Assembly: GCF_000422385.1 (NCBI RefSeq)
Contig: NZ_AULR01000001.1
Coordinates: 372,001-436,000 of the forward strand
Length of the DNA stretch: 64,000 bases
Reading direction: 5' to 3'
From: Microbacterium indicum DSM 19969
GTDB taxonomy: Bacteria; Actinomycetota; Actinomycetes; Actinomycetales; Microbacteriaceae
Shown: one piece after another, positions 9,562-20,396 of the stretch
How positions within the stretch are numbered: the first letter of the stretch is position 1
Layout of the letters: every line of letters starts with the position of its first letter
The notes under the pieces: model-generated
The model's database searches: none
What the model saw: only the letters and a program-made list of their open reading frames with translations
What the model was told of the DNA's origin: nothing
Position numbers and translations under genes: made by a program

Positions 9562-10647
9562 ATGACGGATGACGTTGACGACCTCGCCGCGACCGTGTCC
9601 GCGCACCCCTGGGCCGCGTGGATCACGGTGACGATCGCCGCCGCCTCGGTGTTCTTCCTCGCGCTGCTGATCTCGTGGATCTTCCGCCGCGTCTGCAAGC
9701 GGCTCGGCACGCGCCATCGCCTGTTCGCCGAGCTCGCCGAGCGCTTCCCGCGCCCCGTGTTCTGCGCCGTGCTCGTCGTCGGCCTGTTCGCGACGGTCCC
9801 GACCTTCTTCCCCGACGGCTTCGACGTCGCGGAGACGGCCGTCACCTATACGCTGACGCTCGCGACGATCGCGGTCTTCGGCTGGATCATCGGCAAGGTC
9901 ATCATCCTGCTCGTCGACGGCGCGTCACTGCGCCAGGCCGAGCTCGCCGACGACGACTTCACCCGCCGCAGCCGCGAGACCCAGATCACGCTCCTGCGCC
10001 GCATCATCGTCGCGCTCGTCGCGATCCTCACGGTCGCGGCGATGCTGCTCACGATCCCCGGCGCGCGGGCCTTCGGCGCGTCGATGTTCGCCTCGGCGGG
10101 CCTCGTCTCGGTCGTCGCGGGCCTCGCGGCCCAGTCGACCCTCGGCAACCTCATCGCGGGGCTGCAGCTCGCGTTCTCGAACGCGCTGAAGGTCGGCGAC
10201 ACCGTCGAGGTCGTCGGCGAGGTCGGCACCGTCGAGGAGATCACGCTCACCTACGTCGTCGTACGCGTGTGGGACGACCGCCGCGTCGTCCTGCCGTCGA
10301 CGCACTTCACGACGACGCCGTACACGAACCGCACCCGCAGCCAGACCGAGATCGCCGGGACCGTGCTCGTCGAGGCCGACTACGCCGTCGACGTCGACGC
10401 GATGCGGCAGGAGCTCGAGACGATCCTCGACGCGACGCCGCTCTGGGACAGGCGCCTCGCCTCGCTCGTCGTCTCGGACGCGGTCGGCGGCGTCGCGACG
10501 CTCTCGGCGACGGTGTCGGCGAAGGACGGCGACGACCTCGGCGCGCTCCGCGCCCTCGTGCGCGAGAAGCTCATCGCGTTCCTCGCCGCGCACCGCACGG
10601 CCGAGCTGCGCCGCACCCGCGTCGAGCAGGTCCCGCCCGCCGCGTGA
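9562..10647 (+). CDS. Mechanosensitive ion channel, MscS family
   Basis: 361 residues with about four N-terminal membrane helices, then the pore-lining helix and beta domain of MscS channels. The pore helix is rich in Gly/Ala (MFASAGLVSVVAGLAAQSTLGNLIAGLQLAFSNALKVGD), followed by TVEVVGEVGTVEEITLTYVVVR and VVLPSTHF. The channel opens under membrane tension to release solutes during hypo-osmotic shock. Preceded by a leaderless-type promoter; monocistronic by spacing. Confidence 0.92.
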   Translation: MTDDVDDLAATVSAHPWAAWITVTIAAASVFFLALLISWIFRRVCKRLGTRHRLFAELAERFPRPVFCAVLVVGLFATVPTFFPDGFDVAETAVTYTLTLATIAVFGWIIGKVIILLVDGASLRQAELADDDFTRRSRETQITLLRRIIVALVAILTVAAMLLTIPGARAFGASMFASAGLVSVVAGLAAQSTLGNLIAGLQLAFSNALKVGDTVEVVGEVGTVEEITLTYVVVRVWDDRRVVLPSTHFTTTPYTNRTRSQTEIAGTVLVEADYAVDVDAMRQELETILDATPLWDRRLASLVVSDAVGGVATLSATVSAKDGDDLGALRALVREKLIAFLAAHRTAELRRTRVEQVPPAA

Positions 10648-10703
10648 CGGGAATCCGCACATCATCGGCAGATGCGCGGCGCGGAGGGTGTCCCGCGCGC
10701 TCC

Positions 10704-10709
10704 TAGGCT
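10704..10709 (+). promoter_or_regulatory. -10 box of rarD (leaderless type)
   Basis: TAGGCT followed by 6 nt and the GTG start at 10716; the same hexamer and spacing as in front of mscS. Confidence 0.5.
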
Positions 10710-10715
10710 TGAGCG

Positions 10716-11669
10716 GTGACCAGCGAATCCCCTGCCGCCCCGGAGCGCGCCACGACCCTCGGCGTCGCGTTCGGCTTCGGCGCCTACCTCATCTGGGGCT
10801 TCCTCCCCCTCTACTTCACGGCGCTCGCCCCGACGGGTCCGTGGGAGACGCTCGGCTGGCGCGTCATCTTCTCGCTCGTGCTCTGTGCGATCCTGCTCTT
10901 CGCCACGCGCGGCTGGCGGCGCGTCTTCGCGATCGTGCGCACGCCCCGCACGCTCGGGTGGACGGCCGTCGCGGGGATCCTCATCTACGTCAACTGGCAG
11001 GTGTTCCTCCTCGCCTCGCAGACGGGGCACGTGCTCGAGGCGAGCCTCGGGTACTTCATCAACCCGATCGCCACGGTCCTCCTCGCCGTCCTCGTGCTGC
11101 ACGAGCGGCTGCGCCCCCTGCAGTGGGCCGCGATCGGCGTCGCGGCCGTCGCCGTCGCCGTCATCGTCGTGTTCTACGGATCCGTTCCGTGGACGGCCCT
11201 GATCCTCTCGGCCTCGTTCGCCCTCTACGGGCTCGTCAAGAAGGTGAAGCTCTCGCGGGTCGACCCGGTCAGCGGGCTGACGTTCGAGACCGCCTGGCTC
11301 ACGCCCCTCGCGATCGTGCAGCTCGTCGTGGTCTCGGCGACCACGGGGATCACGCTCGGGCACGGCGGCGCGGGTCACACGATCCTGCTCGCCCTCGCGG
11401 GAGCCGTGACCGCGGTGCCCCTCCTGCTCTTCGCCGCCGCGACGCAGCGGGTCTCCCTCACGACGACGGGGCTCCTGCAGTTCGCGGCGCCGATCCTGCA
11501 GTTCGTCACGGGCGCGTTCCTGCTCCACGAGGCGATGCCGCCCGAGCGGTGGCTCGGGTTCGCGATCATCTGGGTGGCCTGCGCGCTCCTCATCGTCGAC
11601 ATGTCGCTCGCGGGCCGCCGAGCGCGGAACGCCCGGCTGGCGCGAGTTTCCCTGGATCCCCTTCCCTGA
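10716..11669 (+). CDS. rarD: EamA family transporter RarD
   Basis: 317 residues with ten predicted transmembrane helices, made of two EamA (DMT) repeats. The opening GVAFGFGAYLIWGFLPLYF, the QTGHVLEASLGYFINP segment and the conserved PLLLFAAATQRVSLTTTGLLQFAAPILQF segment are characteristic of RarD. RarD is often labelled a chloramphenicol-sensitivity protein, but its physiological substrate is not established. The start is GTG, placed by the TAGGCT box 6 nt upstream. Confidence 0.9.
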   Translation: MTSESPAAPERATTLGVAFGFGAYLIWGFLPLYFTALAPTGPWETLGWRVIFSLVLCAILLFATRGWRRVFAIVRTPRTLGWTAVAGILIYVNWQVFLLASQTGHVLEASLGYFINPIATVLLAVLVLHERLRPLQWAAIGVAAVAVAVIVVFYGSVPWTALILSASFALYGLVKKVKLSRVDPVSGLTFETAWLTPLAIVQLVVVSATTGITLGHGGAGHTILLALAGAVTAVPLLLFAAATQRVSLTTTGLLQFAAPILQFVTGAFLLHEAMPPERWLGFAIIWVACALLIVDMSLAGRRARNARLARVSLDPLP

Positions 11670-11767
11670 AAACATCCTGGAAACAAACCGACAGTACTTT
11701 CGGCGCAACCGCGACGCCCACAGCAGACCCACCCGAGCCGCGGTGTGACGAAAGGACGGAACCCACG

Positions 11768-13051
11768 ATGGTTCGATCCCGCAGGATGCTCGGCGCCATC
11801 GCGCTCAGCGGCGCCGCCGTGCTCGCCCTTGCCGGGTGCGGCGGCGGAAGCGACGCCGACGCGACGAGCGACGAGACCGCAGGCGCCTCGAGCGCCCCGA
11901 TCGAGGCAGGCGATCTCAGCCTCAAGATCGGCACCTCGCTGCCGCAGACCGGAGACCTCGCGTTCCTCGGCCCGCCCGAGGAGGCCGGCGTCGCGTACGC
12001 CGAGTCGCTCATCAACGACTACACCGACACGACGGGCCTCGACCTCACGGTCGTGACCGGCGACTCGGGAGACCTCACGAACCGCGCGTTCGAGACCGAG
12101 ATCCCCCGCGTCCTCGGCGAGGACGTCTCGGCGATCGTCGGCGCGGCGTCGTCGGGCGTCTCGCTGCAGTTCATCGACCAGGTGATCGGCGACGGCGTGA
12201 TCCTCTTCTCGCCCGCCAACACCTCCGACCAGTTCACGACCTACGACGACGACGGGCTGTACTTCCGCACCGCCCCGAGCGACGTCCTGCAGGGCGCCGT
12301 GCACGGCAACTTCATCGCGAGCGAGGGCAAGCAGACGCTGGGCCTCATCGTCATGAACGACGCGTACGGCACGGGCCTCGCGAAGTACATCACCGAGGCG
12401 TTCGAGGGCGCCGGCGGCGAGGTCGTCGCGGCCCCGACGTTCAACGCCGGCGACACGACGTTCGACTCGCAGGTGTCCGAGGTGCTCGCGCAGGACCCCG
12501 ACGCGATCTCGATCATCGCGTTCGACCAGACCAAGACGATCGTCCCGGCGCTCGTCGACGCGGGCTACCCGGCCGACCAGATGTACTTCGTCGACGGCAA
12601 CCTCGCCGACTACTCGGCCGACTTCCCCGAGGGCACCCTCACGGGCGCCAAGGGCACCTACCCCGGCCCGACGCCGGCGCAGGTGCAGGACTGGGTCGAC
12701 AGCCTCGACGCGTACGTCGCCGACTCCGGCATGGACGCGCTCACCGACTACACCTACGGTCCCGAGTCGTACGACGCCGTGAACCTGCTCGCCCTCGCGG
12801 CGCTCAAGACGCAGTCGACCGACCCGGCCGACATCGCGGGAGCGCTGCAGGAGGTCTCGGGCGGATCGGGCGACGGCGAGAAGTGCACGACGTTCGCCGA
12901 CTGCGCCGACATCATCCTCGCGGGCGGCGTCGCCGACTACGACGGCATCTCGAGCCCCGTCACGTTCGACGACGTGGGCGACCCGACCGAGGGCATGATC
13001 AACATCTACGAGTACCAGGACGACAACACGTACGTCCCGTACGAGGGATGA
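11768..13051 (+). CDS. ABC transporter substrate-binding lipoprotein, branched-chain amino acid type (LivK-like)
   Basis: 427 residues. A lipoprotein signal peptide has lipobox LALAGC (Cys near residue 25), then a periplasmic-binding-protein type I fold (IGTSLPQTGDLAFLGPPEEAGVAYAESLIND, IVGAASSGVS, LIVMNDAYGTGLAKYI, YDAVNLLALAAL). It is the probable ligand receptor for LivHMGF, although the operon ends 4 kb away. AAAGGA about 11 nt before the ATG is the ribosome binding site. A GGAAACA motif 89 nt upstream also occurs 87 nt upstream of livH. A terminator follows. Confidence 0.9.
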   Translation: MVRSRRMLGAIALSGAAVLALAGCGGGSDADATSDETAGASSAPIEAGDLSLKIGTSLPQTGDLAFLGPPEEAGVAYAESLINDYTDTTGLDLTVVTGDSGDLTNRAFETEIPRVLGEDVSAIVGAASSGVSLQFIDQVIGDGVILFSPANTSDQFTTYDDDGLYFRTAPSDVLQGAVHGNFIASEGKQTLGLIVMNDAYGTGLAKYITEAFEGAGGEVVAAPTFNAGDTTFDSQVSEVLAQDPDAISIIAFDQTKTIVPALVDAGYPADQMYFVDGNLADYSADFPEGTLTGAKGTYPGPTPAQVQDWVDSLDAYVADSGMDALTDYTYGPESYDAVNLLALAALKTQSTDPADIAGALQEVSGGSGDGEKCTTFADCADIILAGGVADYDGISSPVTFDDVGDPTEGMINIYEYQDDNTYVPYEG

Positions 13052-13064
13052 TCTGATCGGATCC

Positions 13065-13092
13065 GGCCCCGTCTCCTCCGGGAGGCGGGGCC
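13065..13092 (+). terminator. Terminator after the livK-like gene
   Basis: GGCCCCGTCTCC (13065-13076) pairs with GGAGGCGGGGCC (13081-13092), with one G-U pair. It lies 14 bp after the stop codon, between convergent genes. Confidence 0.7.
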
Positions 13093-13096
13093 GTCC

Positions 13097-13543
13097 TCAT
13101 GCCAGCTGGGGCAGGATCCACACGAGCCAGTACGCCGAGCAGGCGACCGAGAGCAGGCCCGTGCCGATCGCGGCGGCGCACCACGCGCGGTTCTCGTGCG
13201 AGCGGAAGATCGTCGCGGCCGCGAGCGCGGCGCCCAGGAGACCCGCGATCCCGCCCCACGGCGTGACCCACGAGGCGAGGAGCCCGAGAGACGCGAGGCC
13301 GACGGCGATGAGCGTCAGCCGCGAGACCCGCGTCGCGCGCTCGCGGCGCGTGAGCTCCTGGTGGGCGGCCTCGGGGTGGATCCAGCCGAACGTGTCGGAC
13401 GCGATGACGGCGATCGCGCCCGTCTGGGCCGCGACCTGCTGCTTGTGCTCCTCGGTGGGCTCGAGGGTCAGCGCCTCGTAGCCGCGCGCGTCGTCCGGGG
13501 CGTCGTCCGCCTCGGTCGGGATCCCGGCGCCCGTCTCGGTCAT
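13097..13543 (-). CDS. Small membrane protein of unknown function
   Basis: 148 residues. An acidic N-terminus ([27 protein letters not shown]) is followed by a soluble stretch and three hydrophobic segments near residues 80-95, 98-114 and 125-145 ([59 protein letters not shown]). I do not recognise a family. Its ATG overlaps the tsaD stop (ATGA), so it is the last gene of the t6A operon and is co-translated with tsaD. Confidence 0.7.
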   Translation of the reverse strand: MTETGAGIPTEADDAPDDARGYEALTLEPTEEHKQQVAAQTGAIAVIASDTFGWIHPEAAHQELTRRERATRVSRLTLIAVGLASLGLLASWVTPWGGIAGLLGAALAAATIFRSHENRAWCAAAIGTGLLSVACSAYWLVWILPQLA

Positions 13544-14601
13544 GTGCGCTCGGCCACCTGGATGTCGGTGACGGGCAGCGTCGAATCGGCCCCGAAGCCG
13601 AGCGTCGACGGCGCGTGGCCGCGCGCGACGAGCTCGGCCGCGAGCCCCGCGATCATCGCGCCGTTGTCGGTGCAGAGGTCGAGAGGCGGGATCCGCACCT
13701 CGACGCCCTGCGCCGCGCCGCGCTCGCGCGCGACGTCGCGGAGGCGCCTGTTCGCGATGACGCCGCCGCCGAGCAGGAGCCGCGGGACGCCGTATTCGGC
13801 GCACGCGTCGAGCGCCTTCGTGACGAGGACGTCGACGACGGCCTCGCGGAAGCTCGCCGCGACGTCGGCGCGCGGGATCTCCTCCCCCGCCGCCTCGCGC
13901 TGCTCGACCCAGCGCGCGACCGAGGTCTTGAGGCCCGAGAACGAGAAGTCGAAGCGGTGCTTCTCCCTGTCGCTCGCCCGGGTGAGGCCGCGCGGGAACC
14001 GGATCGCGCGGGGATCCCCGCCCTCGGCGGCCCTGTCGATCTGCGGGCCGCCCGGGTAGGGCAGGCCGAGGACGCGCGCGACCTTGTCGAAGGCCTCGCC
14101 CGCCGCGTCGTCGATCGTCTCGCCGAGCAGCTCGACGTCGCCCGCGATGTCGCGCACGAGGAGGAGCGAGGTGTGCCCGCCCGAGACGAGGAGGGCCACC
14201 GTCGGCAGCTCGAGCGGCTCGACGCCGTCCGTGAGCATGTCGGCCGACACGTGGCCGACGAGGTGGTTGACGGCGTAGAGGGGCTTGCCGAGCGAGAGCG
14301 CGAGCGCCTTCGCTGCTCCGACGCCGACCATGAGGGCGCCCGCGAGGCCGGGGCCGCTCGTGACGGCGATGCCGTCGAGGTCGGCGAGCTCGATCCCGGC
14401 GTCGGCGACGGCCTTCTCGAGGGTCGGCTGGAGCGCCTCGAGGTGCGCGCGGGCGGCGACCTCGGGCACGACGCCGCCGTAGCGGGCGTGCTCGTCCATG
14501 CTCGACGCGATCGTGTTGGCGAGCAGCGTGCGGCCGCGGACGATGCCGACGCCCGTCTCGTCGCAGCTCGTCTCGATGCCGAGGATCAGCGGCTCGCTCA
14601 C
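13540..14601 (-). CDS. tsaD: tRNA N6-adenosine threonylcarbamoyltransferase TsaD
   Basis: A 353-residue ASKHA-fold enzyme that transfers the threonylcarbamoyl group to A37 of ANN-decoding tRNAs, working with TsaB and TsaE. The N-terminal [15 protein letters not shown], metal-binding HLVGH (His113 and His117), [10 protein letters not shown] and the C-terminal [10 protein letters not shown] are all present. It starts with GTG overlapping the rimI stop (GTGA). It is the fourth gene of a tightly overlapping tsaE-tsaB-rimI-tsaD series. Confidence 0.97.
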   Translation of the reverse strand: MSEPLILGIETSCDETGVGIVRGRTLLANTIASSMDEHARYGGVVPEVAARAHLEALQPTLEKAVADAGIELADLDGIAVTSGPGLAGALMVGVGAAKALALSLGKPLYAVNHLVGHVSADMLTDGVEPLELPTVALLVSGGHTSLLLVRDIAGDVELLGETIDDAAGEAFDKVARVLGLPYPGGPQIDRAAEGGDPRAIRFPRGLTRASDREKHRFDFSFSGLKTSVARWVEQREAAGEEIPRADVAASFREAVVDVLVTKALDACAEYGVPRLLLGGGVIANRRLRDVARERGAAQGVEVRIPPLDLCTDNGAMIAGLAAELVARGHAPSTLGFGADSTLPVTDIQVAERT

Positions 14602-15080
14602 GCGGAGGCTCCCGTCTCGTGGGCGGCTCGCCACGACGGGACGTCGAGGCGCATGATGATCGCGTCGACGTCGTCGGGCTGGTAGTAGTGCGGGCGGCGG
14701 CCGATCTCGGCGAAGCCCTCGCTCGCGTAGAGCGCCTGGGCGACGGCGTTGTCGTCGCGCACCTCGAGGAACACCTCGCGCGCGCGACGGGCGTCGGCCT
14801 CGCGGATGAGGGCCGCGAGCAGGGCGCGGCCGCGGCCGGATCCGCGCGCCTCGGACGACAGCGCGATCGTCTGCACGTCGGCGTCGGCGCCGCCCCGCAG
14901 GTGGCGGAGGCCCGCGTAGCCCACGATGCGCCCGCCCTCCTCGTCGACGAGGTAGCGGCCGTGCGGCGAGGCGAGCTCGTCGCGCATCATGTCGTCGCTC
15001 CACGCGTCGGTCGGGAACGCGGCGCGCTCGATCGCCATGATCGCGCCGAGGTCGTCGGGTGTCGCGTCGCGCAGCGTCAC
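14598..15080 (-). CDS. rimI: Ribosomal protein S18-alanine N-acetyltransferase RimI (GNAT)
   Basis: A 160-residue GNAT acetyltransferase. The acetyl-CoA loop is seen as [24 protein letters not shown] (Q/RxxGxG/A), with [28 protein letters not shown] in the C-terminal half, characteristic of RimI. It acetylates the N-terminus of a protein, classically ribosomal S18. The start is GTG overlapping the tsaB stop; its own stop overlaps the tsaD start. Confidence 0.9.
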   Translation of the reverse strand: MTLRDATPDDLGAIMAIERAAFPTDAWSDDMMRDELASPHGRYLVDEEGGRIVGYAGLRHLRGGADADVQTIALSSEARGSGRGRALLAALIREADARRAREVFLEVRDDNAVAQALYASEGFAEIGRRPHYYQPDDVDAIIMRLDVPSWRAAHETGASA

Positions 15081-15679
15081 GCGCTCACCCGCTTCGGCGC
15101 CCCGGGCAGCTTCGCGTCGGGCGCGCGCAGGTAGAGCGGCTCGTCGAGCTCAGGGATCCGCCCCGCCGCGAGCATGCGCGCGGCGACGCGGCCGAGGGAT
15201 CCCGCGGAGATGCGCTCGGTGAGGCCCCCGCCGTCGCAAGCCTGCTCGAGGTGGGGCTCCGTCGTGCGGACGGGGATCCCGTCGGCGTCGACGCCCGCGT
15301 ACGCCGAGACGGCGTGCTCGCGGCGGCGCGCGTCGGTCGTGATGGTCGGCGCGCCCTCGCCGCGCTCGATCGCCTCGAGCGCGGGGGCGTCGTGGCTCAC
15401 GACGGGGACGACGGGGATCCCGCGCCCGACCGCGAAGGCGCGCGCCGCGGCGATCCCGATCCGGAGGCCCGTGAAGGGACCGGGACCCATGCCGGCGGCG
15501 ACCGCCTCGATGTCGAGCGGGGTGGCGCCGGCGCCCTCGAGCGCCCCCTCGATGAGGGTTCCGATGACCTCGGCGTGGCCGCGGGTGCCCTCGCTGTCGG
15601 CCTGCGACAGGATGGCTCCCGTCGCCCGGTCGACGACCGCGACGGTCGTGCCGAGGGACGTGTCGATGGCGAGGATCAT
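15077..15679 (-). CDS. tsaB: tRNA threonylcarbamoyladenosine biosynthesis protein TsaB
   Basis: A 200-residue catalytically inactive TsaD paralogue that scaffolds the t6A complex. Signatures are [17 protein letters not shown] at the N-terminus and [23 protein letters not shown] in the middle. It lacks the HxxxH metal site, as expected for TsaB. It starts 59 bp downstream of tsaE behind its own TAGGCT box and overlaps rimI. Confidence 0.95.
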   Translation of the reverse strand: MILAIDTSLGTTVAVVDRATGAILSQADSEGTRGHAEVIGTLIEGALEGAGATPLDIEAVAAGMGPGPFTGLRIGIAAARAFAVGRGIPVVPVVSHDAPALEAIERGEGAPTITTDARRREHAVSAYAGVDADGIPVRTTEPHLEQACDGGGLTERISAGSLGRVAARMLAAGRIPELDEPLYLRAPDAKLPGAPKRVSA

Positions 15680-15688
15680 GATCGGATC

Positions 15689-15694
15689 AGCCTA
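15689..15694 (-). promoter_or_regulatory. -10 box of tsaB-rimI-tsaD (leaderless type)
   Basis: TAGGCT on the minus strand, 9 nt before the tsaB ATG, in the gap after tsaE. Confidence 0.45.
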
Positions 15695-15738
15695 TCGGGC
15701 GGGCCCCGGATCGGGCCTGAGCGGGGCGCCTCGCCGTG

Positions 15739-16212
15739 CTATCCGACGCGCGTGATCACGAGGCGGCGCGGGGCGTCGAGGTCGAGGTCCTCCGGCGCAT
15801 CGCCCGCCTCGCCGACGGGGCGCTCGATCTCGATGTCCCACCAGGAGTCCGCGATCGCGTCGACGGCGCCGCGGCCCCACTCGACGATGACGACGGATCC
15901 GTCGAGGTCGATGTCGAGGTCCTCGAGCTCGGCGGCGTCGCCGAGGCGGTAGGCGTCGGCGTGGACGAGGGGCGCGCCTCCCGTGAGCGAGGGGTGCGTG
16001 CGGGCGATCACGAAGGTCGGGCTCTGCACGGGGCCGCGCACGCCCATCCCCTCGGCGATGCCGCGCGTGAGCGTCGTCTTGCCCGCGCCGAGCGGCCCCG
16101 TCAGGACGATGAGGTCCCCCGCCGCAAGCTCGGACCCGATCGCGCGGCCGAGCTCCTCCATCTCGTCCGACGTCGAGATGTCGTGCGCTCCGAGCAGGCG
16201 ATCCGGGACCAT
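15739..16212 (-). CDS. tsaE: tRNA threonylcarbamoyladenosine biosynthesis ATPase TsaE
   Basis: A 157-residue P-loop ATPase required for t6A synthesis. Walker A is GPLGAGKTT at residues 39-47, followed by SPTFVIARTH and HADAYRLGDAAELEDLDID, and VIVEWGRG, all hallmarks of TsaE. The start at 16212 gives the usual length; a longer frame upstream lacks similarity. The thuA-like gene diverges 34 bp away and separates tsaE from alr. Confidence 0.95.
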   Translation of the reverse strand: MVPDRLLGAHDISTSDEMEELGRAIGSELAAGDLIVLTGPLGAGKTTLTRGIAEGMGVRGPVQSPTFVIARTHPSLTGGAPLVHADAYRLGDAAELEDLDIDLDGSVVIVEWGRGAVDAIADSWWDIEIERPVGEAGDAPEDLDLDAPRRLVITRVG

Positions 16213-16234
16213 GCGTCCATCCTCGCGCACACGG

Positions 16235-16240
16235 CATGAT
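16235..16240 (+). promoter_or_regulatory. -10-like box of the thuA-type gene (leaderless type)
   Basis: CATGAT, 6 nt before the ATG at 16247. It is a weaker match than TANNNT, but in the same position. Confidence 0.35.
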
Positions 16241-16246
16241 GGACGC

Positions 16247-16894
16247 ATGCGTGCCATCGTCGCCGCCGCAGACGGCCGATACCGGGATCCGTGGCATCCC
16301 TTCGACGAGACGACCCCCGCGCTCGCCGCGGTGCTGCGCGGGGCGGGGTTCGACGTCGAGGTGCTGCCGGTCGACGACGCGCTGCAGGCGCTCGGCGGAT
16401 CCGCCCTCCTCGCGGTGAACGCGGGCGACTCGTGGCGCCACGACCCGCCGCCCATCGGGGCGCCGGACGCCGCCGTATCGGGGCTCGACGCGGCGCTCGC
16501 GCGCGGGATCGGGGTCCTCGCGATGCACACCTCGCTGTCGTCGCTGCGCGACTACCCCGCGTGGCCCGGCGCCGTCGGCGGCATGTGGGTGCCGACGATC
16601 TCGATGCACCCGCCGAGCGGCGACACCGTGATCGACTGGGCGCCGCACCCGCTCGCCGGCGACGAGCCCCTCGCACTGCACGACGAGCGGTACTCCTTCA
16701 TGCAGGCGTTCGGGCCGCGCGACGTCGTCGCGTCGCACACCCTCGACGGCATCGTGCACCCCGTCGTGTGGACGCGGCGGCACGGGTCGTCGCGCGTCGC
16801 CGTCGACCTCCTGGGCCACGACGCGCGCTCGTACGAGTCGGCGCCGCACCGGGCCCTGATCGCGCGCCTCGCGCGCTGGGCGAGCGCCTCGTAG
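16247..16894 (+). CDS. ThuA domain-containing protein
   Basis: 215 residues with a glutamine-amidotransferase-like alpha/beta fold of the ThuA (trehalose utilisation) type. It shows an N-terminal strand MRAIVAAADG, the FDVEVLPVDDAL strand, GIGVLAMHTSLSSLRDYPAWPGAVGGMW with the region normally conserved in ThuA, and a C-terminal SRVAVDLLGHDARSYESAPHRALIARLARW. The substrate is unknown; the family acts on sugars. It lies alone on the plus strand between tsaE and alr, with 3 bp between its stop and the alr stop. Confidence 0.75.
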   Translation: MRAIVAAADGRYRDPWHPFDETTPALAAVLRGAGFDVEVLPVDDALQALGGSALLAVNAGDSWRHDPPPIGAPDAAVSGLDAALARGIGVLAMHTSLSSLRDYPAWPGAVGGMWVPTISMHPPSGDTVIDWAPHPLAGDEPLALHDERYSFMQAFGPRDVVASHTLDGIVHPVVWTRRHGSSRVAVDLLGHDARSYESAPHRALIARLARWASAS

Positions 16895-16897
16895 CCG

Positions 16898-17995
16898 CTA
16901 CGTGACCGTTCGGCGGACGCGGGATCCGATCCGGGTGACGATCTCGTAGTTGATCGTGTCCGCGGCGCGCGCCCACTCCTCGACGGCGGGGGCGCCCGTC
17001 ATGGGATCCCCGAACAGCGTCGCCTGGTCGCCGATCGCGACGGGGCGGTCGCCCACGTCGACGACGAACTGGTCCATCGCGATCCGGCCGGCGACGCGGA
17101 AGGTGCGCCCGCCGATCCGCACGGGGCCGGCGTTCGACGCCTGGCGCGGGATGCCGTCGGCGTAGCCCAGCGGGACGAGGGCGAAGGTCGTGTCGGCCTC
17201 GGCGCGGTGCGTGTAGCCGTAAGAGGCGCCGTGGCCCGCTGCGACGCGACGGACGGCGACGACGGGCGCGCGCAGCGTCATGGCGGGGCGCAGTCCGAGC
17301 TCCGCCGCCGTGCGGTCGTCGAAGGGCGAGAGGCCGTAGATCCCGAGCCCCACCCGCACGGCGTCGTAGCGCAGCGTCGGCAGGTCGATGGCGGCGCCCG
17401 TCGCGGCGATGTGGCGGATCCGCGGCGTCAGGCCCGCGCGCCGCGCCGCCGCCACGGCGTCGTCGAACGCGGCGCCCTGGGCGAGGTCATCGGCGGCCGA
17501 CGTGCCGGACAGGTGGCTGAGGATCCCGTCGACGCGGATCGCGCCCTCGGCCTCGAGGCGCGCGGCCTCGGCGAAGGTCGCTGCCCAGTCCGCGGGCGCG
17601 ATGCCGTTGCGCCCGAGGCCCGTCTCGACCTTGAGGTGCACCGTCGCCCGGCCGGCGGCCGCGACGCGGCGCAGCTGCGCGAGGCTCGAGACGCCGAGCT
17701 CGACGCCCTGCGCGATCGCGGGGCGGAAGTCGGCGTCGTTCGCATGCAGCCAGGCGATGACGGGCGCCGCGATGCCCGCCTCGCGCAGCTCGAGCGCCTC
17801 GGCGATGTCGGCGACGCCGAGCCGCGTGGCGCCGCCCTGCAGCGCCGAGCGTGCCGCCGTCGCGGCACCGTGGCCGTAGCCATCGGCCTTCACGACGGCG
17901 ATGAACTCGCGCGTTCCCGTCAGCGAGCGGAGCGTGCGGACGTTGTGCTCGATCGCGTCCGCGTCGATCACGGCCTCGCGTGCCTCGGTGCTCAT
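16898..17995 (-). CDS. alr: Alanine racemase
   Basis: A 365-residue PLP enzyme making D-alanine for peptidoglycan. The PLP lysine is in VVKADGYGHG (Lys36); other motifs are HLKVETGLGRNG, VRVGLGIYGLSPF, and the catalytic tyrosine region HGASYGYTHRAEADT. The C-terminal beta domain has RIAMDQFVVDVG. The ATG overlaps the acpS stop, so acpS-alr are coupled. Confidence 0.96.
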   Translation of the reverse strand: MSTEAREAVIDADAIEHNVRTLRSLTGTREFIAVVKADGYGHGAATAARSALQGGATRLGVADIAEALELREAGIAAPVIAWLHANDADFRPAIAQGVELGVSSLAQLRRVAAAGRATVHLKVETGLGRNGIAPADWAATFAEAARLEAEGAIRVDGILSHLSGTSAADDLAQGAAFDDAVAAARRAGLTPRIRHIAATGAAIDLPTLRYDAVRVGLGIYGLSPFDDRTAAELGLRPAMTLRAPVVAVRRVAAGHGASYGYTHRAEADTTFALVPLGYADGIPRQASNAGPVRIGGRTFRVAGRIAMDQFVVDVGDRPVAIGDQATLFGDPMTGAPAVEEWARAADTINYEIVTRIGSRVRRTVT

Positions 17996-18351
17996 GCGTC
18001 GCCCTCCAGCACCGCGTATGCGAGGGCGAAGCCGCCGTCGTGCGAGAGGCTGAGGTGCTGGCGCACCGCCCCGCGGGCCGCGACCGTGCGGGCCGTCTCG
18101 CCCGTCAGCACATAGCGCGGCGCCTGCCGCTCGCCGTTCCTCGGCACTTCGATCTCCTGCCAGCTGACCCCGTCGGATCCCCCGAGCGCCTTGATCAGCG
18201 CCTCCTTCGCCGCGTAGCGCACGGCGAGCGACCGGAGCGGGAGCTCCTGCTCGTGCGGCGTGAACAGCCGCTGCATGAGGCGCGGCGAGCCGGCGACGTG
18301 CCCCTCGAACCGCGCGATGTCGACCATGTCGACGCCGATCCCGACGATCAT
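17992..18351 (-). CDS. acpS: Holo-[acyl-carrier-protein] synthase
   Basis: A 119-residue phosphopantetheinyl transferase that activates acyl carrier protein from CoA. The motifs IVGIGVDMVDIARFE (Mg-binding Asp) and RYAAKEALIKALG are intact, as is HLSLSHDGGFALAYAV. The start is the first Met of the conserved N-terminus, 6 nt after a CAGGAT box. It overlaps alr by 4 bp. A family B repeat lies between it and glmS. Confidence 0.96.
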   Translation of the reverse strand: MIVGIGVDMVDIARFEGHVAGSPRLMQRLFTPHEQELPLRSLAVRYAAKEALIKALGGSDGVSWQEIEVPRNGERQAPRYVLTGETARTVAARGAVRQHLSLSHDGGFALAYAVLEGDA

Positions 18352-18357
18352 CCCTCT

Positions 18358-18363
18358 ATCCTG
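18358..18363 (-). promoter_or_regulatory. -10-like box of acpS-alr (leaderless type)
   Basis: CAGGAT on the minus strand, 6 nt before the acpS ATG. The HAD gene at 24943 has the same hexamer at 7 nt. Confidence 0.35.
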
Positions 18364-18404
18364 CCCCGCCCGGCTGGGATCCTTCCGCCGCCCCACCGCC
18401 GCGG

Positions 18405-18486
18405 GCAGGACTACGGCAGAAAGCGCGCGGCCCGCCGCCGAAACCGTTTCAGCCGACCGGCGAGACGAATTCTGCCGTGGTCCTGC
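18405..18486. repeat. Family B palindromic element, copy U6 (divergent core)
   Basis: 82 bp. The left end GCAGGACTACGGCAGAA and right end TTCTGCCGTGGTCCTGC are near-perfect inverted repeats. The ends match the five copies at 54.8-55.7 kb, but the usual GACACGCCG core is replaced by a GAAACCGTTTC palindrome. It occupies most of the gap between the glmS stop and the acpS promoter. Confidence 0.75.
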
Positions 18487-18495
18487 CGGCGCGGG

Positions 18496-20349
<1,854 letters not shown>

Positions 20350-20356
20350 GCCGACA

Positions 20357-20362
20357 ATCGTA
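20357..20362 (-). promoter_or_regulatory. -10 box of glmS (leaderless type)
   Basis: TACGAT on the minus strand, 7 nt before the ATG. No glmS ribozyme-like structure is possible in the 47-bp gap to coaA. Confidence 0.5.
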
Positions 20363-20396
20363 TTCTGGGCGGCCGTGCGCGAGCCGGATCCCCGGG

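Noticed and set aside
20350..20396. glmS ribozyme upstream of glmS
   Set aside because: The gap is 47 bp, too short for the ribozyme fold, and the -10 box sits 7 nt from the ATG.
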